64,000 nt of DNA from Nannochloropsis salina CCMP1776 (taxonomy: Eukaryota; Sar; Eustigmatophyceae; Eustigmatales; Monodopsidaceae). Below, in pieces: positions 21,640-32,180 of this stretch. The translations under genes were made by a program, and so were the position numbers. Every line of letters begins with the position of its first letter. Within the stretch, counting starts at the first letter, position 1. The stretch covers positions 75,860 through 139,859 of the forward strand of contig SDOX01000101.1 of NCBI GenBank assembly GCA_004565275.1, in the 5' to 3' direction. The notes under the pieces were generated by a model, which had not been told where the DNA came from, made no database searches, and saw only the letters and a list, made by a program, of their open reading frames with translations.

Positions 21640-24375
21640 TTTTCCCATAAAAGTACCACACAAACGTATCATGGTGGGCAGGATTGGCGGAATATTGGGA
21701 ACTTTATTGAAGACTTCTCGGTGACCACGAATGGCTTGGGAACGCCTGCCAACGCGCTGGAGGCAGCGAGGAGAGCGGTAAGGAAGAAAGAAAGAAAGGT
21801 TTCGAGAAGAAACCGGACAATACAAGACATGAGTTACAGCGGGCTCTGCTGTGGAAAGCATTTTCCGGCAGCCCTTCGCGTTCATGCCCCTCACTAGTGC
21901 TATGCCCCTTTTTCCTGTTCGGAGGGTTTCCTTTCTCATGTGCTGCTTCCCTGTCTGCGCTGTGCAGGTCGATGAGATCAGCCACTATCCTCCCGCGGAC
22001 TTCGAGCCTGCCCTTACCCATCTGGCGTCGTTCCTGTGGCCGGAACAAGGCGACACTTACAAGCCCATGCTGCTGCTTGGAAACGGCGCGAGCGAATTGA
22101 TTGACCTGGTAATCCGACAGGCGAAGCCCGGGTAAGCGGGAAGTAGGGAGAGTAGGCAGGGTTGATGACCGTACGAAACAATCGTTGGAAGGCCTTTCGG
22201 AGCAGGAGATGGCAGGCATGGGGGCACATGGAGGAAGTGAGGAAGGCTGAAAAAGTTCTTTTCTTTTCTTCCTTTTCACATTCCATTAATGCTTATCAGA
22301 AAATGGCGACCAGGAAACACGGTCACTCAGTACAAGGAATACGAACGATCCGCCAAAGCCGGTATGACATGGTCCGCTCCCTCCCCTTTTCCTATGTTTT
22401 CTCTGCCTCATGGTTTCCTCTGAACGTCCATCACATTGACCCTAACCCTCTCCTCTTGGTCCAGCGGGCTTCACGACCACGGATGCCAGCGATGCCTCCG
22501 CCTCCCTCCTGTGCATGGTGAACCCGACCAACCCCACCGGTGACTACATGTCCGTGGAGGCCGTAAGTTCCTCTCTCCGTCTTCTCCTTGCTCGCCGCAG
22601 TTGCCTCGGTCTCGTTCCCATCCGTCTTTTCTACCCTTTTCCTCCTGCGTGCGATCTAAGGGCAACTTGTAGGATGCTGGCCTTGACTTTCGGTCCTCCT
22701 TTTCATTCCTCGATGATTTTTTCCCCTTTCGGTGTGATGATTCCGTGGGGTGTGATCCCTTCCTTGGCAGCCGGGAAGGTCTTTTTGACGGTTAGGGTTA
22801 GGGTTAGGAGTATAGTAGGGTTAGGGTTAGGAGTAATGAGCGGCTCGCTTTCCTCACGTTATCCCGCTTTTCTTTCTTTTATTTTTATTCATTAGATGAA
22901 AGCCTACATCGAGGGCACGTCCGCCCCGGGCACCACGGTTATAGTCGACGAATCTATGCAACCCTGGATCGGTCCACATTGGCGGCACGATTCCCTAATC
23001 CATCAACGGGAGTGGGTGGCGAGGATTTCGGCCGAGAAGGTGAGCTAATTGAGGGGTTTCAGGGGAAAGAGGGCAGGTGGATGTCGAGTTAGACCCTGTA
23101 TTTCATTAGTAATGCATGTTCCCTTTGACCTTCCCTCCCTCTCATCGTCCTGCTTTCCTTGCGACAGGGTGTCCACGTGTGGGTCATGACCTCCTGGACG
23201 AAGATCTGGTCGTGCACAGGCATTCGTCTGGGCAGTGTGGTGGCCCCAAACCCGGAGGCCCTTCTTGAGCTGAAAGCGAAGCAGGTGCCTTGGTCCGTCA
23301 ATTGTGTGGCGTTGGTACGTGCGAACTTAAATCAGGATGTGCGCCTCTTTCTCAGTCGAGTTATGAAGGATATTGTCCGCTTGCGGAATTTGTTCGCTGT
23401 ACACATCTTAAAGTCTTCCTTTGCCGCCCCTGATAACCTTCTTTTTCGTAGATTTGGGCGTGATGGTTGGGCAAGGGTTGCTTTTGATGTCCTGTAGATT
23501 TTGCGTGTGTTTGAACTCTCAAGGTCTTGAAGCTCCGGGCGATGTCTTCATTGTATCTCCGAGCAAAACCCCATTGCGGTGGGTATATTTTACATTCTTA
23601 GACGTCATATGTGGCTTCCTGCCTCCTCCGCCTCGTTCTTCACTCCTCTCCATCCACTAGGCTTTTCTATCCAGCGTCGTCCACGATGAAGCCTATCTTG
23701 CCTCCACATGGGAGCTCACTCCTCAATGGAATAAGGCCCTGCGAACCGAGCTAAACATTCACTTCCCATCATGGACGGTTCGTACCTCACTTCACATGCA
23801 CGCTCTAAGAGGTCCTACCTGGGGTAATACGCTCAGACTTCTGAAAAAAACCCATCTTACTCTCGTCGCTCCTATTATGACGCGTTGCGCTACCGCCCAT
23901 TGCTCCACTCCTAGGTACACGGAGAAGTTTACCTGTCCTGGGTATGGGTGGATACACACGATGTCGAGACGACTACTGAGGCCGTCAGGTTGGCGAGCGC
24001 CGCAGGCACGCCGGTTCGGAGTGCTGGTAAGAAAGATGCGCGGTAATAAAATACAGAGAGGGCCGATGACTTGGTTTCCAATGTTGTGGGAGTCGCTATA
24101 CGAGGGGCACACCTCAGTCATGAAGATGAAGGAACGAGGGTCAAGAACGAGGCTTGGGAATCTGACCTCGGGAAATTTCATCTATTTATTCGTCATCCAA
24201 GCCTGGCACTTATTTCAAATCAAGGTTTCATACATTTACTCGTCACCAATGTTCTATATTCACCTGTTACTCTATAGGTCCTGGATACAACATGCCTACT
24301 TTTTTCCGCATTGCTGTGCGTGATCCGAAAGTCACCAACATTTTGTTGGGATCCTTGCGAAGACTTGCAAAGTGA
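21640..24375 (+). CDS. PLP-dependent class I/II aminotransferase, nine exons
   Basis: Exons joined by GT-AG rules and phase: about 21640-21777, 21968-22131, 22300-22361, 22465-22562, 22896-23039, 23168-23314, 23661-23777, 23915-24026, 24278-24375 (TGA). The roughly 360-aa product reads as a fold-type I aminotransferase close to HisC/CobD-like enzymes. It has TTNGLGTP near the start, GNGASELIDL in exon 2, QYKEYERSAKAAG across exons 3-4, MVNPTNPTGDY in exon 4, VDESMQPW in exon 5, and SWTKIWSCTGIRLGS with the probable PLP lysine in exon 6. Every junction keeps frame. The start Met was not found; exon 1 is open from 21640 and may follow an upstream intron. Substrate unknown. Confidence 0.85.
22791..22831 (+). 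repeat. Two interstitial telomere-type arrays in an intron
   Basis: TTAGGG units at 22791-22808 and 22815-22831, separated by six bases, inside aminotransferase intron 4. They would be spliced out. Confidence 0.88.
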
Positions 24376-25290
24376 GACGAGCAATTTATAGCAACATCTA
24401 GGATAGTGAGGACGGAAAAATTACATCAATTTTGCCCTCAGAAAACGTCGCAAAAAAAGAATGGTCTCTAGTAATTTGGTGATGCCACGCGCACATTGAG
24501 TATCTAGAAGGTTGACCTGATGGTAGTAATAATGGATTTGGAAGAAATGGAACACATTCAATACGATTATTGCTGATGGCACGTGTAAGCTGATTGATGA
24601 GGTAAGAGACATCTGCGGGCAATGTGGAGATGTTTCATGTTGCTTTGGAGCGCACGGACTTGTCTTATGGGCCCCTCCCACCTATCTCTGAGCAGATATT
24701 TATCGAGGTCCACTCTCATCATCCAGGGATGAATTGACATGGTTAGTAAGGCTTTAGTAAATCACGGAGTGACGCGCAAGCACTCTTCACGAAAGCCAGG
24801 GACCTGGGCATGTACATCCATCCCTGGCCCTGAAGAAAAGGCATCTGCATGAACAGGTCTTCCACCTTGGTATAGTCCTTCAGCTACGGCATCGAAGCTC
24901 GGCACGAGACACGAAGCACAAGGGCTTAAGTGCTGTGCTAATCTTAAGCGTGTCCTGTAAGACGTGACATATACGCCTTCCTCTTACACGTAATCGCCTA
25001 CATACAATCTGGAACGAATGAGTACAAAGGCATTTCTTGGGGGCGGGAGCTTGGTCAATCTGGAGCGTAAGATCGGCGGATTTTAATGCAGAGCCTACAT
25101 TGTAACGATCAGGCCATCAACTTGAGTCTTATAAGTCAGAAAAATGTCTTTCATCAGAATAAGATGAAAAACTTTACCGACATGGTAATGATACGATATG
25201 ACTACAAAAATGTCTTCAAGTAGCGACGAGGCAGGACATTGTGTCGCTTTGAATTGGGTATGCTGTCTCGTCTTGCCTTGAATAGAAACG
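24376..25290. other. Intergenic, nothing recognised
   Basis: No exon, repeat or RNA gene could be supported. The left part is the 3' flank of the aminotransferase gene. Confidence 0.4.
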
Positions 25291-25313
25291 GTAACCCTAA
25301 CCCTAACCCTAAC
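25291..25313 (-). repeat. Interstitial telomere-type repeat at a duplication edge
   Basis: Three CCCTAA units precisely at the place where homology to the methyltransferase gene (AGCACTTTTGTC) begins. Confidence 0.92.
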
Positions 25314-25580
25314 AGCACTTTTGTCTTCAAGAAAGCCAAACAAGCCGGAAAGCGGGCATCTAGCTCGATTTCGCCTTTTGCCTCAGCAATTTTTCTGGCG
25401 AACCTCTGATCCTTCTCGTAGGCATTGACTTCCTGCAGGAGCTCATTTTTTTGCGCTGCGGTCAATCTTTGACAATTTTCTAATTTCAAAATTTGAGCTT
25501 GTGATGCTTGTATATCGTCCCTTTCCTGCAGCTCCATACGATTGAGCACGAAATACGTGCATTTCATAATTATAATGCAG
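25313..25580 (-). pseudogene. Methyltransferase gene, 5' fragment
   Basis: Duplicates the part of the gene at 32805-33060 that encodes the end of the membrane anchor, the coiled N-terminal stem (LQERDDIQASQAQILKL) and the sequence up to FLKTKVL. The SAM-binding domain is missing; the frame continues into telomere repeat (LGLGLG) and random sequence. It cannot be a methyltransferase. Confidence 0.85.
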
Positions 25581-26300
25581 AAGGTAAGTCGATGTACGTG
25601 TAGATTGTCCCGTTTTCTGCTTCATCGAGAATAATTGAGGTTAAACTCATCCAGAGATACAACCATAGTTGGAGCTTGTTGACGATATATACTTGTAGTT
25701 AGATCTGTGATCAGTAAAATAGCCAAGATAATGAGAGATTCGTCGACTAGATTCTTGTTTGCATGACACCTTCCGCAAGACCGCCAGAAAACAGGGAATT
25801 ATACCCTAGGATGCGTTGCACCATGAAACTCTATCTTCTCTCATCCTGGTCGAGTTCCACTTAAAGCACATATTGGAAAACCTTTGTCACGTACTAAGAC
25901 CACCTCCGTCGTTTCTGTGGCATTTGTATCGTTTAGGTTACAATACTTTCACAATGATGGTACGAGGTGTGAGTCGAACTCAAGTAACGGCCTACCCGTC
26001 GTCGTCCTTCTCCCTAAGAGACAGGAATATAGGCACATTCACATTTTCGACATGTCCAAGCCATAGCGTATTGATGGTTATAATACCGTTCCCGCTTCTT
26101 TTTAGTGGCACAACTTGTCATCTAATAATATATTTACATGATATGCTTATTTTCAAACCTATGGTAATCGAGCAAGGCAGCCGTAAAGAAAAATAAAAGT
26201 AGCGGTAGACAATAAAGCACTTTTCAAAATATATCCCCCAGATAGCGGCATGAGATCTGAATACGGTACTTCTGGGATGATGGTATTAAGTGGCCCAACA
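25581..26300. other. Intergenic, nothing recognised
   Basis: Part of this stretch (about 25960-26200) is loosely similar to 33460-33770, both downstream or upstream of methyltransferase copies, including GGCCTACCCGT and GATATGCTTAT. It is probably diverged flanking sequence of the same duplication. Confidence 0.45.
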
Positions 26301-26339
26301 TTTCTTTGACAAAGCAAGCATAAGAGAGATGAGAGGGCA

Positions 26340-26585
26340 AAAAGTCGCAGAAAATGTTCGGGCTTGCAAAAGTCGAGTCCTCACCTGGACTCCAGGTCAA
26401 AATGTCAAGACCGAAAATTGTCTGATTGTGAGAACGATTAAAATGAACACTTTTCAGGGCGTGCAAGGGCCACAGAAGGCTCCTTGTGTTCCCTAAGGCT
26501 ATATAACAAAGGAAAGAGTGCCTGGACCCAATGCCTGGACTAATGCCAAGGGAGCGAGAGAGCTCATGCAACCATCACTGGCACG
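26340..26585 (-). repeat. Dispersed repeat, inverted relative to 30030-30250
   Basis: The reverse strand resembles 30030-30250: TTGCATGAGCTCTCTCGCTCCC, TGGCCCTTGCACG and the CGGTCT/ACCT(T/G)GAGTC stretch are shared with mismatches and indels. It has no coding content; it may be a non-autonomous element or an old duplication. Confidence 0.7.
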
Positions 26586-27082
26586 TGTTTAAAACGACTT
26601 ATTGGAGAAGAGAGAAATATTGATGCTCCTCGGTGGAAACAAAGCGAGATAGCTATGCGTGGCATAACGAGGCACCGATAGCCAACCCTGTGTGAAAAGG
26701 CGTTAGTTGAACCTCACGGCGGGGGAATCCAGTGAAGGCGCGGTATACCTTGACAAGTATATTTTGTGTCCCTCTTATTCCTTGTGGGAACCGGAATTGT
26801 ATGGCTTATTACCATACTCTGAGCGGGTGGGCTTTAGAGAGTGGGATTATTGCCCAAGTCCTTTAACACCTCGTGTGTTTACTGGCTTTCGCATGCGTGC
26901 TACGTGATTAATGAAGCAATCGCGATATAGAGGCAATCTGCACAATTCTTGTTGTATTGTCTCTGAACTCGTCGATGGTTTCACAATGGAAGGCACAACA
27001 CTTTCCCGGGATCGTCCCTCGACTTCTGATGAGCTCGCTGCTAACTTGCACTGAGGGCGTTCCGACCGTTTTAACAACAGTC

Positions 27083-27160
27083 GCCGAAGTCATTCGCAGA
27101 CGGGCGCAGCGCCGTTATGCAGCCGAAGTCATTCGCAGACGGGCGCAGCGCCGCTATGCA
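27083..27160. repeat. 39-bp tandem duplication
   Basis: Two head-to-tail 39-bp units (27083 and 27122) starting GCCGAAGTCATTCGCAGACG, differing at one base. The duplicate block at 45593 has a single unit. Confidence 0.92.
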
Positions 27161-28345
27161 GAACTTTATGGGCAAGTACATCGGAACCAAAATGAGGCAG
27201 ACTGCGAATGGTCTTTTTGAAATCTTGAAAGAACCTTTCTTTCGGGCGTACATCATTGCCTACATGTTATTCTTACATTTCCTTCGCTCCACAACGTGGA
27301 TCACCCGCACAGAATGCGATGCAGCACCTGCTTTCCAAGCAATTAGCCAAATTGACATCAACTCGATTATATCGAGTAATCTCGGCTCTGAGTATCACCA
27401 TTGCTATTCTCGTAATGCAAAAGCCATTTCTGAATTCCCGAAACTCGCATCTATGGACATTCAATCAACAGCAAAACGTTCCGGCAATCCCGCTTGTAAA
27501 CGAGAACTCGACGGTACTTATCACAGGCGTTGCAGGATTTATTGGTTTCTCCGTGGCAAAGTTCCTTGCTGAGCACACCAAAGCAAAGGTTGTGGGGATG
27601 GATAACTTCAATGATTACTATGATGTCGCACTTAAATACAAGAGAGCAGACTTGCTGAGTCACTGGAACACGGTCCAGGTCTTAGATGGCGATTTATGTG
27701 ACGCTCCCTTCTTGCGGAGTATTCTTGAAGATCACCATGTGACTCATGTACTTCATCTAGCTGCGCAAGCAGGGGTACGGTACTCATTGGAGCAGCCTCT
27801 AAGCTATGTCCGAAACAACATTCAATGTTTTGTAACGCTTCTAGAAGAGCTTCGTCGATTAAAAGGAAGCTCTAACGATAGTGTGCTTCCTCGCTTTGTC
27901 TACGCGTCCTCTTCGAGTGTATATGGCGGGAATGTGGAAATACCTTTCAAAGAGACAGATCAGGTGGACAATCCCTCTAGTGTTTACGGCTTCTCAAAGC
28001 GAGCGAATGAGCTCTTAGCTCTTGTGTATTTCAAGGTCTTCGGCATTCCATCTGTTGGGCTCAGATTCTTCACTGTGTATGGACCTTGGGGGAGACCTGA
28101 TATGGCACCCTACAAGTTTACTGCTAGCATTCCCAAAGGGGAGAATATTACAGTTTACAACCAAGGGGACATGGCTCGAGATTTTACTTACATTGACGAC
28201 ATAGTTTCAGGAATATATGCCTCCTTAAGCTACCTTCCGAGTTCTTCGGAAGTTATCAACTTGGGGAAAAGTAAGCCAGAGCAGGTTCTGGATTTGGTAA
28301 AAATCATTGAGAAGGAGGTTGGTCGGACGGCACGGCTAAGCTATG
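27083..28345. repeat. Segmental duplication C, copy 1
   Basis: Nearly identical to 45593-46818. It covers the 5' flank and the epimerase domain of the fusion gene. The copy's left edge is a 25-bp LTR remnant; its right edge is the assembly gap. Confidence 0.9.
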
Positions 28346-29391
28346 AGGATTCTGCAGTTGATTTACACGCGACCTATGCTTCAACGAGCAAGGCGAAAGA
28401 GCTCCTCTCTTATGCTCCTCAAGTAAGCATGGATGAAGGGATCAAAAGATTTGTCGAATGGTACTTCCTGTATACAGGTGAACGTGCATTGTGTGCTAGC
28501 GAGTGCTCGGAGATGAGCCGTTGCATACCATCGCCATTCGATGATATGTTGACTCAATCCGTGGAAGCGACACACGGTTGCCAAACTGTAATTTACACTG
28601 CATTTTTCGGACCGACTAGATCGGGTCTACAGGACCCTCCTGCAGAGCTCGCCTGCAATGACGAGCGATGCTGCGCCGTTGCCTTCACCAATATTGAGAT
28701 CCCGATGTCAGCGTCCCGCTATAAATGGAAGATAATTATGTGGAGCGGAGAAAATTTCCATTTTTGGGATAATCGGCGACTATCACGAGTCATGAAGCTA
28801 AGCCCCGCTCGCTTTTTTTCATCATCTGTAGAGCACGCCATATATATTGATACGAAGCTGACACTGAAAGCAGATTATAATTATCTTGTTGGGATGCTGA
28901 GTGACAACGAAAATCGTACTGCAAGCCTTGTAGCAGTACGGCACCCAGCCAGAAACGGCCCTTTTGAGGAAAAAGAAGCCATTACAGGTCATAAGAAAAC
29001 TCGATCGAGCGTCACTTACACGCTAAGAACATTAGATCATCAGGTGAATGGATATCTTGATCTTCAAAACACTCAAAATATCTCAATGGTAAACATGATC
29101 GAAGGAGCACTCTTGGTTCATAAATTAAAAAACAAATCAGGTCGCAAATTTCGCTGTGCGTGGTCGAAAGAATATTATGGAGGCTGTGATAGAGATCAGA
29201 TCTCATTCACGGCGGTTCTTGCGAAAGAAGCCCATGATGCTGGGTCAAATCTTGATCCCGATCAGGAGTGGTGCAAAGTGAGTAGCGACCCAGACTCGTA
29301 CGTACGAATTTTACCTAGAATATTGCACTGGTCGAAAGGGTCCTTGGCTGTCGCGAGTGAGAAGGACGCATATGATAGGAAGCTTGCGTAA
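27319..29391 (+). CDS. UDP-glucuronate 4-epimerase-like / TOD1-MUCI70-like glycosyltransferase fusion
   Basis: One 690-aa frame with two enzyme-like modules. A signal anchor lies at residues 19-33. Residues 65-385 form an extended SDR epimerase: TGVAGFIG at 69-76, DNFNDYYDVAL at 95-105, and Y223/K227 in YGFSK. TVYGPWGRPDMA and MARDFTYIDD are typical of UDP-glucuronate 4-epimerases. After a Cys-rich linker (392-402), residues 421-675 resemble the TOD1/MUCI70 (DUF616) domain, with ARFFSSSVEHAIYIDTK at about 497-513. One protein might make UDP-galacturonate and use it or a related sugar in the Golgi; that is inference. The Met at 27319 is preferred over the upstream open frame because it places the anchor near the N-terminus. 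No introns seen. Confidence 0.8.
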   Translation: MQHLLSKQLAKLTSTRLYRVISALSITIAILVMQKPFLNSRNSHLWTFNQQQNVPAIPLVNENSTVLITGVAGFIGFSVAKFLAEHTKAKVVGMDNFNDYYDVALKYKRADLLSHWNTVQVLDGDLCDAPFLRSILEDHHVTHVLHLAAQAGVRYSLEQPLSYVRNNIQCFVTLLEELRRLKGSSNDSVLPRFVYASSSSVYGGNVEIPFKETDQVDNPSSVYGFSKRANELLALVYFKVFGIPSVGLRFFTVYGPWGRPDMAPYKFTASIPKGENITVYNQGDMARDFTYIDDIVSGIYASLSYLPSSSEVINLGKSKPEQVLDLVKIIEKEVGRTARLSYEDSAVDLHATYASTSKAKELLSYAPQVSMDEGIKRFVEWYFLYTGERALCASECSEMSRCIPSPFDDMLTQSVEATHGCQTVIYTAFFGPTRSGLQDPPAELACNDERCCAVAFTNIEIPMSASRYKWKIIMWSGENFHFWDNRRLSRVMKLSPARFFSSSVEHAIYIDTKLTLKADYNYLVGMLSDNENRTASLVAVRHPARNGPFEEKEAITGHKKTRSSVTYTLRTLDHQVNGYLDLQNTQNISMVNMIEGALLVHKLKNKSGRKFRCAWSKEYYGGCDRDQISFTAVLAKEAHDAGSNLDPDQEWCKVSSDPDSYVRILPRILHWSKGSLAVASEKDAYDRKLA

Positions 29392-29529
29392 GCGTAGTAA
29401 AATGCGTATCTCGTTTGCTATGTACAAGTTATCATTATTCAACCATGCAAAAGTCAACTAGCGCCAAAGCTTTCTGGAAGTCACGAAGCGCGATGGCATT
29501 CTATTGGGGGTGGCTGCAGTGCAGGACAA

Positions 29530-29837
29530 GGGGCTGTAACGATACAGTTGTGAGGGATACTTATAACAAATTGACAGAGGGGAAGTGCGAAGGCTTCTAG
29601 GGGTGGCGCAGTACAGCGCCAGGGGCTGTAACGATACATATCGGAGAAATGGTAAGAAATGGATAGACTTGGGAGGACCGAAAGGGGCTGTAACGATACA
29701 GTTGTGAGGGATACTTAAAACAAATTGACAGAGGGGAAATGCGAAGGCTTCTAGGGGTGGCTGCAGTGCAACGCCAGGGGCTGTAACGATACATATCGGA
29801 GAAATGGTAAGAAATGGAAAGACTTGGAAGGACCGAA
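29530..29837. repeat. 154-bp tandem repeat, two units
   Basis: Units start at 29530 and 29684 with GGGGCTGTAACGATACAG. Within each, the GGGGCTGTAACGATACA motif occurs a second time, giving an internal half-repeat. No gene is encoded. Confidence 0.88.
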
Positions 29838-30029
29838 AGGTTTTATAGGGTCAGGCTTAGGTTTATGGGTGAAAAAGTGATCAAGTGGAAAAACTGTGTC
29901 TCGCTCACAACGATTAGAATGCATGTGCCTACACAATAGTTAAATAGCAAACATAATTGCAAAGTCAAGCTCGAAGATTTTTTTCCCCAAAAAGAAAAAT
30001 AAGGCGCGTAGGCGCTCAGATCAGTACCT

Positions 30030-30250
30030 TCCAGTAACAGTTGCATGAGCTCTCTCGCTCCCTGGGCTTTAGCCCAGGCACTCTATCCTTTGTCATATAC
30101 CCTTACCGCACGCACAACACACGCCAGAAGCCTACTTTGGCCCTTGCACGTGCTAAAACGCTCATTTATATCGATCTCAAAGTCGGACAAATTTTGGTCT
30201 CGATGTTCTCACCTTGAGTCGAGGTCGCGGACATTCCCTGAGTGCGACCA
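30030..30250 (+). repeat. Dispersed repeat, partner of 26340-26585
   Basis: Diverged inverted copy of the 26.3-kb repeat. Non-coding. It ends near a GA microsatellite (GAGAGAGAGAGAG, about 30261). Confidence 0.7.
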
Positions 30251-30451
30251 TTCCCTGCTGAAGAGAGAGAGAGAGAAAAAAACTTGAGAGATCCTTCTCC
30301 GACCATTTCTATGGACTTTTTGGCGACTCTGGCATGTCATGTCCGGCGTATAAAGGTAGTCGGTAGGTTAGTTACTAAGGAAGAAAGGGCTTCTGTCGGA
30401 TTCTGCAAGCTTCCTTTTGGCGTTTGCGAATCGGAAAGAAAACAGCTTGAC

Positions 30452-31150
30452 CGATAAGCCCGCAAATAGAGACGAAGATTGAGACGACTCGGGAGGACCC
30501 AAAGGTTTCATCTCCATGCCGTGTTCGTACTAGACATCTAGTTCTTATAGAGTATTTGCAGCTTAAACACCGAAAAGAAATCGTACTACGCTCTGCGAAT
30601 AGTCTCAAAAATGAAGGATGACATTGATTGATTCCCTTTCAGTGTGCATCGCTTTCTCCTTTCACAAGATCTACATTGTCTCTCCCTCCACACCCCGAAG
30701 CTCCTCTTCCATAATCTTGACGCGCCTCAGGACCCGAAACGCCAAGACTCTCTTCTGCTGATGGCTGCAGTAGAGAGCAAGCAGCTGGAGCGATACAGGT
30801 AGGAAAAAGAAGATGAACCAAACGGGAAAAGAGGGGGATACAGAGACTGTTATATAGAAAATATAGATATGGCTTGGTCATCATGCCGTTTTCACCAGAC
30901 ATTGAGACCTTCCTCGACGGAATAGCAAGAGGGAGAGGACGAGAGCAGCGAGGTTGGAAAAAGCACCAGAAATGAAGGTAGCTACATACCTTATCCCGTT
31001 TGACTCGCTCGACGAGCGTGCTGACGTATTGGTCAATGGTGATCTCCTCCCGTTGCACTCGCAGCACCTACAAAGAGAAGGGAGGGAAAAGAAGTGTTAT
31101 GAGCCTGTGGAGACACAGTTTCACAGCTTCCTACAGCCCTGAGCTCCCTT
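30452..31150. repeat. Segmental duplication D, copy 1
   Basis: Direct repeat of about 36335-37110, high identity with small indels (for example a ~60-bp stretch near 37012-37075 absent here). Carries the last two CC2D1-like exons and their 3' flank. Confidence 0.88.
30671..31067 (-). pseudogene. CC2D1/Lgd-like gene, last two exons only
   Basis: Exon 31067-30990 (VLRVQREEITIDQYVSTL...) and exon 30784-30671 (LLALYCSHQQKRVLAFRVLR..., TAG stop) match the last two exons of the full gene exon for exon, with the same splice sites (donor GTATGT here, GTGTGT there). Both reading frames are intact, but no upstream exon is present, so the fragment lacks a start and most domains. Confidence 0.85.
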
Positions 31151-32180
31151 GATTCCTTCTTCCCATGGTCCATCCGCCTCGCTTGCTTTCCTTTCCCCTT
31201 GTTCAGCGAACTACGGCGTCTAATTCTCTCTCTCTCGAAGGCAATCGAGCGGACGCTTGTTATTCTCCATCTTTCTCCCCTTACTTCCTCCCTCAGTCGT
31301 TCTGCTCCTGGCATGTGCATGTAAATAGCAAACATGAATCGGAAATCAAGAATTTAGGGAGACCTTCCTATCAGAGAGCAGAAAATAAAGGCGCTCAGGC
31401 GCTTACAGCCGTACCTCAGAGTGACTCACACCCATAAAGAGAAGAATCTTTCGAAGAAAAACATTCTTGACTTCGCGAAGAAGCCATACTTAAAGTGGAC
31501 GAATTTTTTTTTCTGACTAGAGAGAATATTTTTCCTTTTCTTGGAGAACACCAAACATTTCTTCGTCAACTGAAAGGTTGTCTTCATGAAGAGAAGATGT
31601 TTTCTTCTTTTAAGGAAAGCTCATGATTCTTCGTCTCCTAGACAGCCACCCAAGAAAAGTTTTTCTTGGGAAGAAAAGATTTTTTTTTCTTTCTCTAAAG
31701 GAAAAACAGCTATCGCTTTCAAGAAAACGTTTGTTTATTCGGAAGGAAGACAAACTGAAAAAGTTGCCACCCTCTGATAACAATATGAACTAACTGTTGT
31801 GCGGCAACAAAATAGCTCATGTTCACGAGAGGACGGGACGGGTGGGCAATGAGCGCCCTGGGAGCGAAGTCGGTGGATGTGCATGGGGTCACTATGAGAA
31901 ACATTTAAATATTGGACGGTGTGGAACGTGGGTATGCATATAGGGTTTACAAGAAGGGCATCAGCTATTCTCTTGCTGCTAAACAATTGGTTTTTATTGT
32001 TGCTAGAAAGTTGAATTCCTTTTCTGGGGACACCTTTTCTTTGCCTTCCTTGCAAATGAGCAGGGGTTCTTTTGAGAAATAATTGTCTTTTTTCCAGGGA
32101 AGCTTTTTTACCTTAGCAAGGTGTCAGCCCCTACCTTTAGTAAGATAACAGCAAGTGTTGTATTATTTGAATTTGCTCAA
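31151..32180. other. Intergenic, nothing recognised
   Basis: Low-complexity A/T-rich stretches such as GAAGAAAAGATTTTTTTTTC at 31500-31720. No gene supported. The motif TAAATAGCAAACAT near 31323 also occurs near 29940, so small dispersed repeats are present. Confidence 0.4.

Noticed and set aside
23421-23660. Extra exon in the aminotransferase between exons 6 and 7
   Set aside because: Exon 6 (PWSVNCVAL) and exon 7 (AFLSSVVHDEAYL) join in phase and match the family's continuous helix; no additional exon is needed.
26957-27220. Arg-rich frame with repeated AEVIRRRAQRRYA
   Set aside because: Produced by the 39-bp tandem duplication; the duplicate block has one unit and no conserved start, so it is treated as 5' flank.
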